In this document: in pieces, positions 51,312 to 61,487 of the stretch
How the letters are laid out: every line of letters starts with the position of its first letter
Numbering within the stretch: the stretch's first letter is position 1
DNA from: Pseudolabrys sp. Root1462
Lineage (GTDB): Bacteria; Pseudomonadota; Alphaproteobacteria; Rhizobiales; Xanthobacteraceae
Assembly (NCBI RefSeq): GCF_001426945.1
Contig: NZ_LMFS01000001.1
Coordinates: 1,515,741-1,579,740 of the forward strand
Direction: 5' to 3'
Length of the DNA: 64,000 bases
Made by a program: the position numbers and the translations under genes
The notes under the pieces: model-generated
Database searches by the model: none
The model's input: only the letters and a program-made list of their open reading frames with translations
What the model was told of the DNA's origin: nothing

Positions 51312-52376
51312 TCAGGCGACCTGCATGGCTTCGTCCGGCGTCAGTTCCGGATCGCTCTCGCAGATCACCCGGTTGCGGCCATTGCGCTTGGCGGCATAAA
51401 GGCAGGCATCGGCGCGGTCGATCAGCGTCGCGGCGGTGTCGCTCGGCTGGAGGGATGCAACGCCGATCGAGATGGTGACGCGACCGAGATGTTCGCCGGT
51501 GGAGCGCTTCATCAGTTCCTTGGTCATCACCGCGCGGCGGATGTGGTCAGCCACGGTGATGGCGGAGCGCAAAGCGGTGTTCGGCAGGATCACGGCGAAT
51601 TCCTCGCCGCCGTAACGCGCCGCGGTGTCCTGGCCTTTGACGTTCTGTTTCACCGACATGGCGACCAGACGCAGCACTTGGTCGCCGGTGAGATGGCCGA
51701 AGGTGTCGTTGAACTTCTTGAAGTGGTCGATATCGGTCAGCATCAGCGCCAGCGGCTCGTTGCTCTCGCGGGCGAGAGCGAGGGCTTCATCGAGCGTCGT
51801 GTCGAAGAACTTGCGGTTGGCGAGTTGCGTCAGCGGGTCGGTCAGGCTCTCGGTACGAACCGCTTCGAGGTTGACCTGAAGCTCGTTGATTTCCTGCTTG
51901 GAGGCGCTGAGGCGCTCTTCCAGCTTCTGGTTCGACTCTTCCATCTCCTTGGCGGTCGCCACCAGTCCCTCGACGATGGCGCGCAGCCCCTCGCGATCGG
52001 AGGCGCCGATCTTCTCGCTCATGCCAGCGAGGCTCTCGGTATAGCTTGAGGCGCTGCCGGCGGCGGCGTCGATCATCGCCATCACCTGTTCGATCTCGCC
52101 CATGACCTTGGAGCCGACCGTGTCGATGCGCTCGGTCAGGCGGTTCGGAGCCAGGAATGTTTCATAAATGCTGTCGAGATCGGCGTCAGACAAGGTGCCG
52201 TGCTCGCTCAGCGTCTCGTTGATCTTCTGATTGAGCGAGGGGTGATAGCCGGTGGCGTACGAGTACCAGATCTCGTAATTGCGCGGAGTCGCAGCCTGAC
52301 GCAGCGCCTTGATCTGGCCGAGCGCGATGTCGCAGAACGCCATCGTGCGTTCATGTTCGTCGCTTTCGCCACTCAT
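51312..52376 (-). CDS. diguanylate cyclase (GGDEF domain)
   Basis: Makes c-di-GMP from two GTP. 354 residues, no membrane segment. The N-terminal region (about 1-175) is helical with LRQAATPRNYEIWYSYATGYHP and a coiled coil near 130-175 (LEERLSASKQEINELQVNLEAVRTE). The GGDEF domain (about 180-345) has DPLTQLANRKFFD and the catalytic GGEEF at 256-260, an accepted active variant. The RxxD inhibitory site five residues upstream is missing (KGQD instead), so product inhibition is unlikely. It could supply c-di-GMP sensed by PilZ proteins such as the chemoreceptor in this window. Confidence 0.94.
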   Translation of the reverse strand: MSGESDEHERTMAFCDIALGQIKALRQAATPRNYEIWYSYATGYHPSLNQKINETLSEHGTLSDADLDSIYETFLAPNRLTERIDTVGSKVMGEIEQVMAMIDAAAGSASSYTESLAGMSEKIGASDREGLRAIVEGLVATAKEMEESNQKLEERLSASKQEINELQVNLEAVRTESLTDPLTQLANRKFFDTTLDEALALARESNEPLALMLTDIDHFKKFNDTFGHLTGDQVLRLVAMSVKQNVKGQDTAARYGGEEFAVILPNTALRSAITVADHIRRAVMTKELMKRSTGEHLGRVTISIGVASLQPSDTAATLIDRADACLYAAKRNGRNRVICESDPELTPDEAMQVA

Positions 52377-52551
52377 CGCGAAACAACCCCCTGGAGGCAG
52401 CTCTGCCCGTGGGTTTCCAGCCGCGCGCCAACATGGCCCGCGCTACGTCCCCGGCGAGAACGGTATTCCAGGTATATGAATGGTGAGTAAATGCGGAACT
52501 GGTTGCAGCGGCAAAATTGCCACCGTAACGCGCGACGTTACGATGTTACTC

Positions 52552-53955
52552 TTAAGCCTTGATATTGACGGGCCGAAGCAGGAACGCCGGCAGGTGACTG
52601 GTATCCGGCTCGACGTTCTCTCGCGGCGCCCGCTCTCGATAAGGTTGTGGGTCGCGCTGCCGTACCGGGGCCGGAACCGGGGCCTCGGCACGGGGTGAAG
52701 CCTGCTCGCGCCGCTGCTGCGGTTCGCGCGGACGGGACTCCTGCGGACGCTGACCGCGCGGCTGACGGCTGCGACCGCCGCGGCCGCGTTCACCTTGGCG
52801 GGCGGGGCGTTCGCCCGGCTCACCGGCGGCCACCGGCTCTCCCATCCATGGAATGGTTGTGCCCATCAGCTTCTCGATGGCCGCCACCGACTTGGTGTCG
52901 AACGGCGCCACCAGCGAGATCGCGGTACCGGTGAGACCGGCGCGGCCAGTGCGGCCGATGCGGTGGACGTAGTCATCGGGGTGATGCGGCACGTCGTAGT
53001 TGAAGACATGGCTCACGGCCGGAATGTCCAGGCCACGCGCCGCGACATCGGACGCGATCAGCAGCTTGGCCTCGCCCTTGCGGAAGGCATCGAGCGCGGC
53101 CGTCCGGGTCGTCTGGTCGAGATCGCCATGCAGCGCCACGGCGTTGTAGCCGTGCTTGACCAGCGATTTATGCAGCGCCGCGACTTCGAGCTTGCGGTTG
53201 CAGAAAATGATGGCGTTCTTGAAGTCTTCGGCGCTGTCGATGAGATGGCGCAGGGTGGCGCGCTTCTCGTAGTCCTCGCGGCCGGTCGCGACCTGAAGCT
53301 GTGTGATGGTGGTTGCGGCAGTCGCGGGTTTCGAGACCTCGACGCGCACCGGATTGTGCAGGAAGTTGTCGGCGATGCGCTGGATTTCCGGCGGCATGGT
53401 CGCCGTGAAGAACAAAGTCTGACGCGTGAACGGTACGAGTTTGCCGATGCGTTCGATGTCGGGGATGAAGCCCATGTCGAGCATGCGGTCGGCTTCGTCG
53501 ATAATTAGCAATTCACAACCTGACAGCAGCAGGCGTCCGCGCTCGGAGTGATCGAGCAGGCGGCCCGGGGTCGCGATCAGCACGTCGACGCCGCGGACAA
53601 GCTTGGTGTCCTGGTCGCCAAAAGAAACGCCGCCGATCAGAAGGGCGACGTTGAGTTTGGTGTTCTTGCCGTATTTTTCGAAGCTTTCGTAGACCTGGGC
53701 GGCGAGTTCGCGGGTCGGCTCGAGGATCAGGGTGCGCGGCATGCGGGCCCGCGCGCGGCCTTTCTCGAGCATGGTGATCATCGGCAGGACGAAAGCGGCG
53801 GTCTTGCCGGTGCCGGTCTGCGCGATACCCAGGACATCGCGGCGGGCGAGGACGTGGGGGATGGCCTGGGCCTGGATCGGGGTGGGGGTCTTGTAACCGG
53901 CCGCGTCGATCGCGCCCAGAACCTTGTCGGACAAACCGAGATCAGAAAAGCTCAT
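52552..53955 (-). CDS. rhlE: DEAD-box RNA helicase, RhlE type
   Basis: ATP-dependent RNA unwinding in ribosome assembly or RNA decay. 467 residues. Q motif and motif I AQTGTGKT (45-52), PTRELA (80-85), DEAD (153-156), FFTATMPPEI, and C-terminal-domain motifs ASDVAARGLDIPAV and HRIGRTGRAG. The last 95 residues are Arg/Gln/Pro/Glu-rich (RQGERGRGGRSRQPRGQRP) and disordered, as in RhlE-type proteins with RNA-binding tails. RNase E in this window is a plausible partner. The gene stands alone with 217 bp to the divergent hydrolase start. Confidence 0.95.
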   Translation of the reverse strand: MSFSDLGLSDKVLGAIDAAGYKTPTPIQAQAIPHVLARRDVLGIAQTGTGKTAAFVLPMITMLEKGRARARMPRTLILEPTRELAAQVYESFEKYGKNTKLNVALLIGGVSFGDQDTKLVRGVDVLIATPGRLLDHSERGRLLLSGCELLIIDEADRMLDMGFIPDIERIGKLVPFTRQTLFFTATMPPEIQRIADNFLHNPVRVEVSKPATAATTITQLQVATGREDYEKRATLRHLIDSAEDFKNAIIFCNRKLEVAALHKSLVKHGYNAVALHGDLDQTTRTAALDAFRKGEAKLLIASDVAARGLDIPAVSHVFNYDVPHHPDDYVHRIGRTGRAGLTGTAISLVAPFDTKSVAAIEKLMGTTIPWMGEPVAAGEPGERPARQGERGRGGRSRQPRGQRPQESRPREPQQRREQASPRAEAPVPAPVRQRDPQPYRERAPRENVEPDTSHLPAFLLRPVNIKA

Positions 53956-54172
53956 GAAACCTCAAACGGCGATTGATCGCCAAGCGCCGCGCCGGACGTA
54001 AAACCAGTTATCAAAACCGGGTACAATGCGCGGGAGCACGGTCGAATCTGATTGTGGCTCGCACCGGCTGCCCGGAACATAGGGAGGACGGGCGCAAAGT
54101 CAATCCTTCCGCAGCGCGGTAAGGCTAATTTTGGCTGATTTTTCGGGCTTTTTGCCCTCTGGAGGCTCTGGA

Positions 54173-54874
54173 ATGCCGACTTCACTCCCGCTCGTGCTGG
54201 TCCCGGGGCTGCTGTGCAGCGCCCGCCTTTACAGCCCTCAGGTCGAGGGTCTGTGGCCGCTGGGCCCGGTCACGGTGGCCGACCACCGCCGTGACGCTGA
54301 CATGGCGGCGATCGCCGCGCGAATTCTGGCCGACGCGCCGCCGCGCTTCGCGCTCGCCGGATTGTCGATGGGCGGCTACATCGCCTTCGCCATGCTACGG
54401 CTGGCGCCGGAGCGGATCGCCAAACTGGTGCTGCTCGACACCTCGGCACGACCGGACACCGACGAGCAGAAGGTGAACCGGCAGAAGTTCATCACCATGG
54501 CCGAGGACGGCAAGCTGATGGATATCGTTGAGATGCTGGCGCCCAAGTTCCTGCACCGGAACCATGCCGGTGACGAGCGGTTGAAGGGTATCGTCCACGC
54601 CATGGCCCGCGAGACCGGCAAGGATGCCTTTGTAAGGCAGGAGCGGGCGATCATGGGACGGCCGGACTCACGCGGTCTCCTGGCCTCGACCAAATGCCCG
54701 ACCTTGGTCATCGTCGGCGACGGCGACGAACTGACGCCGCCCGATCTCGCCCGGGAAATCGCTGCCGGCATTCCGAACGCCAAGCTCACCATTGTGCCGG
54801 AATGCGGGCACCTCTCCACCATCGAAAAGCCGGAGCCCGTCAATGCCGCGATGGTTGAATTTCTCAGCCCCTGA
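54173..54874 (+). CDS. alpha/beta-hydrolase
   Basis: 233 residues from ATG 54173. N-terminal LPLVLVPGLLCSARLY contains the oxyanion-hole region, the nucleophile Ser65 lies in LAGLSMGGYI, the acid is probably the Asp in IVGDGDELTPP, and the His is in PECGHLSTIEKPE. This is the MhpC/BioH-like fold, with no substrate hint. A GGAGG site lies before the ATG. The downstream methyltransferase gene starts inside its last codons, so the two overlap by about 30 bases and are translationally coupled. Confidence 0.88.
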   Translation: MPTSLPLVLVPGLLCSARLYSPQVEGLWPLGPVTVADHRRDADMAAIAARILADAPPRFALAGLSMGGYIAFAMLRLAPERIAKLVLLDTSARPDTDEQKVNRQKFITMAEDGKLMDIVEMLAPKFLHRNHAGDERLKGIVHAMARETGKDAFVRQERAIMGRPDSRGLLASTKCPTLVIVGDGDELTPPDLAREIAAGIPNAKLTIVPECGHLSTIEKPEPVNAAMVEFLSP

Positions 54875-55361
54875 TGATCCGCTCGCGGCCGATACGGCCG
54901 GCGTCATCGCGCCGCCCCCCGTGTTGCTGTTGATCGCGGTGCTGCTCGGTCTCGTCCTCGACTGGCTGCTCCCGGCCTACATGCTCAGCGTCATGCTGTC
55001 GTGGGGCACCCGCATCCTGCTCGGTGTCGAACTGATGGCCGCCGGCGTCGCGATGGTGACGATGGCCGAGCGCGCCTTCCGCGCCGCCCACACCGAGGTG
55101 AGGCCGTGGCGGCCGTCGACCGCGGTCGTCGTGACGGGCATCTTCGCCTGGTTGCGCAACCCGATGTATGTCGGCGGCACGGTGGCATTGCTCGGTCTCG
55201 CCATCCTTCTAGCCTCGGACTGGATGGTGGTGATGGCAGTTGTCACGGCGGTCGTCCTGCATTTCGGGGTGATCAGGCGTGAGGAGCGCTATCTCACCGC
55301 GAAGTTCGGCGAGCCTTACGTGCGTTACCTGCAAACGGTGCCGCGTTACGGTTTGCTTTGA
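54843..55361 (+). CDS. isoprenylcysteine carboxyl methyltransferase family membrane protein
   Basis: 172 residues with four or five hydrophobic segments (VLLLIAVLLGLVLDWLLPAY and others). The C-terminal part matches the ICMT/PEMT-like catalytic region: TGIFAWLRNPMYVGGT with the RNPxY motif, then EERYLTAKFGEPYVRYLQTVPR with the conserved E-x-x-L...FG..Y..Y motif. The prokaryotic members methylate unknown membrane-associated substrates. The start ATG at 54843 is inside the end of the hydrolase gene. Confidence 0.86.
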   Translation: MPRWLNFSAPDDPLAADTAGVIAPPPVLLLIAVLLGLVLDWLLPAYMLSVMLSWGTRILLGVELMAAGVAMVTMAERAFRAAHTEVRPWRPSTAVVVTGIFAWLRNPMYVGGTVALLGLAILLASDWMVVMAVVTAVVLHFGVIRREERYLTAKFGEPYVRYLQTVPRYGLL

Positions 55362-55470
55362 GCGTGGCCTGGCTCGCCACAAAAAACCTGCGACTTTGAC
55401 GTAACGCAGATTGTCGCGACCGGACCGGTTGCTATGCTGCTCAAGGGCAGCGGGGCATCGGGAGTCGGGA

Positions 55471-55986
55471 TTGTTGTTCAAAAGGTTTGCGGTCTGGGGG
55501 CTACTGGCCGCAACGCTGTCTGTCATGCCGGCTGTCGCCGCCACCGAGCCCGGGGCCGGCAACGCCGAGCTCGCCCGGCCATCCTTCACCGCCGAACCGG
55601 TGTTCCGCGATCTCAACCTGCTAGGCAACTGGGCGCTCGATTGCCGCGCGCCGGCCAGCCCGCAGAATCCGCATGTCGCCACCACAGCGGCTGGCGATGG
55701 CCGCGTTGTTGAGACTCACGATGTCGGGCCTGAGTTCGCCAGCAATCTTTATCATTTCGTCGCTGCCCACCGGCTCGACAAGGATTCAGTCGAGGCGCGT
55801 GTGTTGTTTCGGCCGGGCCTGGAAGGCGAGGAGGCGCAGACTCTGGTGATGCGGGTCGGCAAGGACGCCAAGGGCGTCGAGACGCGGCGCACGATTTACA
55901 ATCGCGGCGACGATGGCGTGCGCGTGCGCAACGGCGTGGCGCTGCGGAGCGGATTGAAGACGCCTGTGTTGAGGAGGTGTGGCTGA
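55471..55986 (+). CDS. secreted protein of unknown function
   Basis: 171 residues from a TTG at 55471 (GGAG six bases upstream; the next codon is also TTG). Signal peptide FKRFAVWGLLAATLSVMPAVAA. The mature part has LGNWALDCRAPASPQNPHV, a short domain seen in other secreted rhizobial proteins, with two cysteines (one in DCRAP, one as the penultimate C-terminal residue, RRCG). Beta-rich, function unknown. Its stop is followed by two inverted repeats and then the convergent parE. Confidence 0.7.
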   Translation: MLFKRFAVWGLLAATLSVMPAVAATEPGAGNAELARPSFTAEPVFRDLNLLGNWALDCRAPASPQNPHVATTAAGDGRVVETHDVGPEFASNLYHFVAAHRLDKDSVEARVLFRPGLEGEEAQTLVMRVGKDAKGVETRRTIYNRGDDGVRVRNGVALRSGLKTPVLRRCG

Positions 55987-55997
55987 CCTGCCTCGGG

Positions 55998-56025
55998 GAG
56001 ACGCGCGCGCGTTAGCGCGCGTCTC
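55998..56025. terminator. hairpin between convergent genes, probable terminator
   Basis: Eleven-base arms (55998-56008 and 56015-56025) with a six-base loop, directly after the stop of the secreted-protein gene and before the convergent parE. There is no clear T tract on either strand, so the terminator role is probable but not certain. Confidence 0.55.
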
Positions 56026-56038
56026 GAAGCATGCGGGC

Positions 56039-56091
56039 GGCCTCGATCCTTCGAGACGCGTTGCTTCGCAACGCTCCTCAGGATGAGGCCG
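56039..56091. repeat. palindromic repeat element (REP/RPE-like)
   Basis: An imperfect 53-bp inverted repeat reading GGCCTCGATCCTTCGAGACG at one end and CTCCTCAGGATGAGGCC at the other, with a GTTGC/GCAAC apex. The 'ATCCTTCGAGACGC...GCTCCTCAGGATGAGG' form is, from memory, a very widespread intergenic repeat in Bradyrhizobium-like genomes. It sits between convergent genes, the usual location. Confidence 0.6.
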
Positions 56092-56099
56092 GTCAGGGG

Positions 56100-58169
<2,070 letters not shown>

Positions 58170-58373
58170 AGTTACAAGAGGTTCTCTCTAGGACTTCAAA
58201 CGATGATTGAGGAAGATCGAACCCGACAGGTATGGTGTCGGCGAATCGTTTGCCACTGACTATGCCATGATCGAGCCGAAACCGAGACCGCCGGCCCCTG
58301 GCGTGGTTGGCGCCTTGTTCGGGCTTCTTGCCGCACTGGCGGGTTCCGGGGGCGTGAGCTAGATCGGAATCGA

Positions 58374-58904
58374 ATGGATTTCCAGGCCACGATCGAACAC
58401 ATCATCGCCTTCACGCGCGAGCACGCGGCCTGGGCGCCGCCGATAATGTTCGCGCTCGCCTTCGGTGAATCGCTCGCCTTCATCTCGCTGCTGCTGCCGG
58501 CCTGGGGCGCGCTGGTCGCGCTCGGGGCGCTGGTTGGCTCGAGCGGCATCAGTTTCTGGCCGGTCTGGATTGCAGCCGCCCTCGGCGCCGCGCTCGGCGA
58601 CTGGCTGTCCTACTGGATAGGCTGCAAGCTCGAATATCGCGTGCAGCACATCTGGCCGCTGTCGCGGCATCCCGATCTTATTCCGCGCGGCGAGCGCTTC
58701 ATGAAGAAGTGGGGTGTGCCGGGGATTTTCATCGGCCGGTTCTTCGGACCGTTGCGCGCGTCGGTGCCGCTCATCGCCGGCATCTTCGAGATGCCGTTCT
58801 GGACGTTCCAACTGGCCAATTTCGCGTCGGCCTTTGTCTGGGCGGCAGTGTTGTTGACGCTTGGCGACGGCGTGTCGCGCCTGCTGGCGATGTGGCCCTG
58901 GTAA
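58374..58904 (+). CDS. DedA family membrane protein
   Basis: 176 residues; DedA/SNARE-associated superfamily, whose members carry lipid carrier molecules such as undecaprenyl phosphate across the membrane. Conserved features are GESLAFISLLLPAWGALVALG, then LGAALGDWLSYWIG and the FMKKWGVPGIFIGRFFGPLRASVPLIAG segment with the key Arg residues of the family. Four or five hydrophobic segments. The 204 bp upstream include no supported gene. Confidence 0.91.
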   Translation: MDFQATIEHIIAFTREHAAWAPPIMFALAFGESLAFISLLLPAWGALVALGALVGSSGISFWPVWIAAALGAALGDWLSYWIGCKLEYRVQHIWPLSRHPDLIPRGERFMKKWGVPGIFIGRFFGPLRASVPLIAGIFEMPFWTFQLANFASAFVWAAVLLTLGDGVSRLLAMWPW

Positions 58905-59064
58905 GCGAAAACATGGCGGGTCTGTGACCGCCGAACGCGGCAGCAATCACATTCATTTTGAATAACAGCGCCACCTCCGGCGTTATTGTCACGCATCGGG
59001 CCGACGAGCGGGCCCGTGCGAGCAGGCCGGCAATCAGAAGCCGTGGGCCCATGGAGACTGAAAC

Positions 59065-60054
59065 ATGCACATTTCTCGACGCAATCTATTCGCGACGGCT
59101 GCCGCCGCGGGTGCCGCATCCGCGCTCGCGCCGCTCGTTGCAATGCCGGTTTTGGCGGCGCCGCCGCCGGAGCCCATCAAGAGCACCGGCGTTTATCGCT
59201 ACAAGGTCGGCGATTATGAAGTCATCCAGCTTATGGATGGCGCGCGCACCATGCCGATGCCGGACCAGTTCGTGGTCAACGCCAGCAAAGACCAGGCGAT
59301 CAAGGCCGCGGAAGCGGCCTACATGCCGGATGGCAAGGTGGTCATTCCATTCTCGCCGATGATCATCAACACCGGGTCCAAGCTGATTGCGATCGACACC
59401 GGCAACGGCCTCGGCGCCTTTGCCGCCACCAAGGGCGCGGTCGGACAGGCGAGGCAGAACATGGCGGCGGCCGGTATCGATCCGAAGCAGATCGACATCG
59501 TCATCATCTCGCATTTCCATGGCGATCATATCGGCGGCCTGAAGAATGCCGATGGTTCACCGGCCTTCCCGAACGCAGAGATCAAGGTGCCGGCGACGGA
59601 ACTCGCGTTCTGGAGCGACGAGGCCAATGCCAGTAAGGCCAACCCCTTCAATAGGGGGCAATTTCCGGCAGTCAAAAAGATGATGGATGGCATCAAGGTG
59701 TCGACCTACGAGGCGGACAAGGAAGTCGCACCGGGCATTACCTCGATTGCGACGCCAGGGCACACGCCGGGGCACACATCCTTCGTCGTCGCCTCGGGAT
59801 CGAAGAAGATTCTGGTGCAGGTTGACGTCACCAACATCCCATCGCTGTTCCTTCGCCACCCTGACTGGCATGCGCTGTTCGACAATGACGGCGATGTCGC
59901 GCAGGCCACCCGGCACAAGATCTACGACATGGCCGCGGCCGAGAAGATGACGGTGGTCGGCTATCACTTCCCGTATCCGTGCGTCGGGCACGTGGAAAAG
60001 GACGGGGCGGGGTATCGCCTGATCCCGGTGGCCTGGGACCCGAACGGCGCCTGA
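59065..60054 (+). CDS. Tat-exported metallo-beta-lactamase fold hydrolase
   Basis: 329 residues. The N-terminus (HISRRNLFATAAAAGAASALA) has a twin-arginine SRRNLF signal, so the folded enzyme is exported. The MBL metal site is complete: HFHGDH at residues 150-155 (ISHFHGDHIGGLK), then TPGHTPGHTSF and a later VQVDVTN with the bridging Asp. The C-terminal histidine is in GYHFPYPCVGHVEK. The group includes lactonases and N-acyl homoserine lactonase-like proteins; the true substrate is unknown. A terminator follows 20 bp after the stop. Confidence 0.92.
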   Translation: MHISRRNLFATAAAAGAASALAPLVAMPVLAAPPPEPIKSTGVYRYKVGDYEVIQLMDGARTMPMPDQFVVNASKDQAIKAAEAAYMPDGKVVIPFSPMIINTGSKLIAIDTGNGLGAFAATKGAVGQARQNMAAAGIDPKQIDIVIISHFHGDHIGGLKNADGSPAFPNAEIKVPATELAFWSDEANASKANPFNRGQFPAVKKMMDGIKVSTYEADKEVAPGITSIATPGHTPGHTSFVVASGSKKILVQVDVTNIPSLFLRHPDWHALFDNDGDVAQATRHKIYDMAAAEKMTVVGYHFPYPCVGHVEKDGAGYRLIPVAWDPNGA

Positions 60055-60074
60055 TCGCGCCGCCCAAAACGAGC

Positions 60075-60103
60075 AAAGGCCGCCTCACGGGGCGGCCTTT
60101 TTG
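60075..60103 (+). terminator. rho-independent terminator of the MBL hydrolase gene
   Basis: Ten-base arms AAAGGCCGCC and GGCGGCCTTT (60075-60084, 60091-60100) with a six-base loop, followed by TT. It lies right after the MBL stop codon. Confidence 0.85.
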
Positions 60104-60381
60104 CATTTCACTGCCCCGAATACCGGGATTGACCGGTTCCGTCGCCAGTCCTATATCGCCGCCCATGACGACGATTTGCACCAGCACCGGATCGCGCCGC
60201 CGCCGTACCGCCACGGCACGGGCGCGCTTTGGCGTGTAAATCTGTCCCGTGCCGCCGGATTGGCCCGCGGCACCAAGTCCTTCCAGACCGCTTGCCTTCC
60301 GACCATTGAAACCGCTTCCTGTCAGGAGCATCCGCATTCTTCCGCCGTTCAGGCGGGGCATGAAGACAAAGGCTTAAGACC

Positions 60382-61440
60382 ATGGCGACAAAGGCAAAGA
60401 TCGGCGTTCTCGGCGCCTCAGGGTATACCGGTTCAGAACTCGTGCGGATGCTGTTGCGTCACCCGCGCGCTGAGATCGTGCTGCTGACCGCTGAACGCTC
60501 CGCCGGCAAGCCGATGCGCGAGGTATTCCCGCAGTTCTCGCCCTATGAGTTGCCGACCCTGGTCGCCATCGAAGGTCTCGACTGGAAGAAGCTGGCGCTC
60601 GACGTCGTGTTCTGCGCGCTGCCGCATGCCACGACGCAGAAGGTGCTCAAGGAGCTGCTCAACGCCGCGCCCGACACCAAGGTGGTCGATCTGTCGGCCG
60701 ACTTCCGTCTGTCGGACACCGCGGCTTACGCCACCTGGTATGGCCACGAGCATCATGCGCCGGAACTGCAGAAGGAAGCGGTCTACGGCCTGGTCGAAAT
60801 CCACCGGCGGGACATCCGCAAGGCGCGGCTGGTCGCCAACCCCGGCTGCTACACTTCATGCGCCCAGTTGCCGCTGACGCCACTGATCAAGGCCAAGGCC
60901 ATCGATCTCGACGAGATCGTCATCGACGCCAAGTCGGGCATGACCGGCGCCGGCCGCTCGGCCAAAGAGGCGATGCTGTTCTCGGAAGTGTCGGAAGGCT
61001 TCAACGCCTATGGGGTCGGTAAGCATCGGCACATGGCCGAGCTCGACCAGGAGTTCTCGGCGGCGGCGGGTCGGCCGGTGACGGTGAGCTTCACGCCGCA
61101 TCTGCTGCCGCAGAACCGCGGCATCCTCTCGACCATCTATGTGCGCGGGCGGCGGGGCCGCACGGCGCAGGACCTGCACGAGATCCTGTCGAAGTTCTAC
61201 GCCAAGGAGCCGTTCGTCCACGTTCTGCCGTTCGGCGAAACGCCGCATACGCGGCATGTGCGCGGCTCGAACATGACCATGATCGGCGTTGTCGGCGACC
61301 GCATCGAGGGCCGGGCGATCATCATCTCGGCGCTCGACAACCTGGTGAAGGGCGCTTCGGGTCAGGCGATCCAGAACATGAACCTGATCATGGGCTACCC
61401 GGAAACCATGGGCATCGATCAGGTCGCGCTATTTCCCTGA
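60382..61440 (+). CDS. argC: N-acetyl-gamma-glutamyl-phosphate reductase
   Basis: Reduces N-acetylglutamyl phosphate to the semialdehyde in arginine synthesis, with NADPH. 352 residues. The NADP-binding GASGYTGSELVRML is at residues 11-24 and the catalytic Cys156 in VANPGCYTSC. Other segments are LSADFRLSD and SGMTGAGRSAKEAM. This is the long (type 1) form. The 281 bp upstream, after the MBL terminator, hold no supported gene. Confidence 0.96.
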   Translation: MATKAKIGVLGASGYTGSELVRMLLRHPRAEIVLLTAERSAGKPMREVFPQFSPYELPTLVAIEGLDWKKLALDVVFCALPHATTQKVLKELLNAAPDTKVVDLSADFRLSDTAAYATWYGHEHHAPELQKEAVYGLVEIHRRDIRKARLVANPGCYTSCAQLPLTPLIKAKAIDLDEIVIDAKSGMTGAGRSAKEAMLFSEVSEGFNAYGVGKHRHMAELDQEFSAAAGRPVTVSFTPHLLPQNRGILSTIYVRGRRGRTAQDLHEILSKFYAKEPFVHVLPFGETPHTRHVRGSNMTMIGVVGDRIEGRAIIISALDNLVKGASGQAIQNMNLIMGYPETMGIDQVALFP

Positions 61441-61457
61441 ATCGCCACATCGAATAG

Positions 61458-61487
61458 GGTCGGGCGTCCTTGCCGGGAGGCCCGACC
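61458..61487 (+). promoter_or_regulatory. hairpin covering the ribosome-binding site of the aidB-like gene
   Basis: Eight-base arms (61458-61465 and 61480-61487) place the GGGAGG ribosome-binding site (61475-61480) in the loop and stem base, immediately before the ATG at 61488. It also follows the argC stop by 17 bp, so it might be a weak terminator, or control translation. Confidence 0.45.

Noticed and set aside
58267-58362. 31-codon open frame upstream of the DedA gene
   Set aside because: It has an ATG and stop and a hydrophobic stretch but no ribosome-binding site, and nothing supports conservation; left unannotated.
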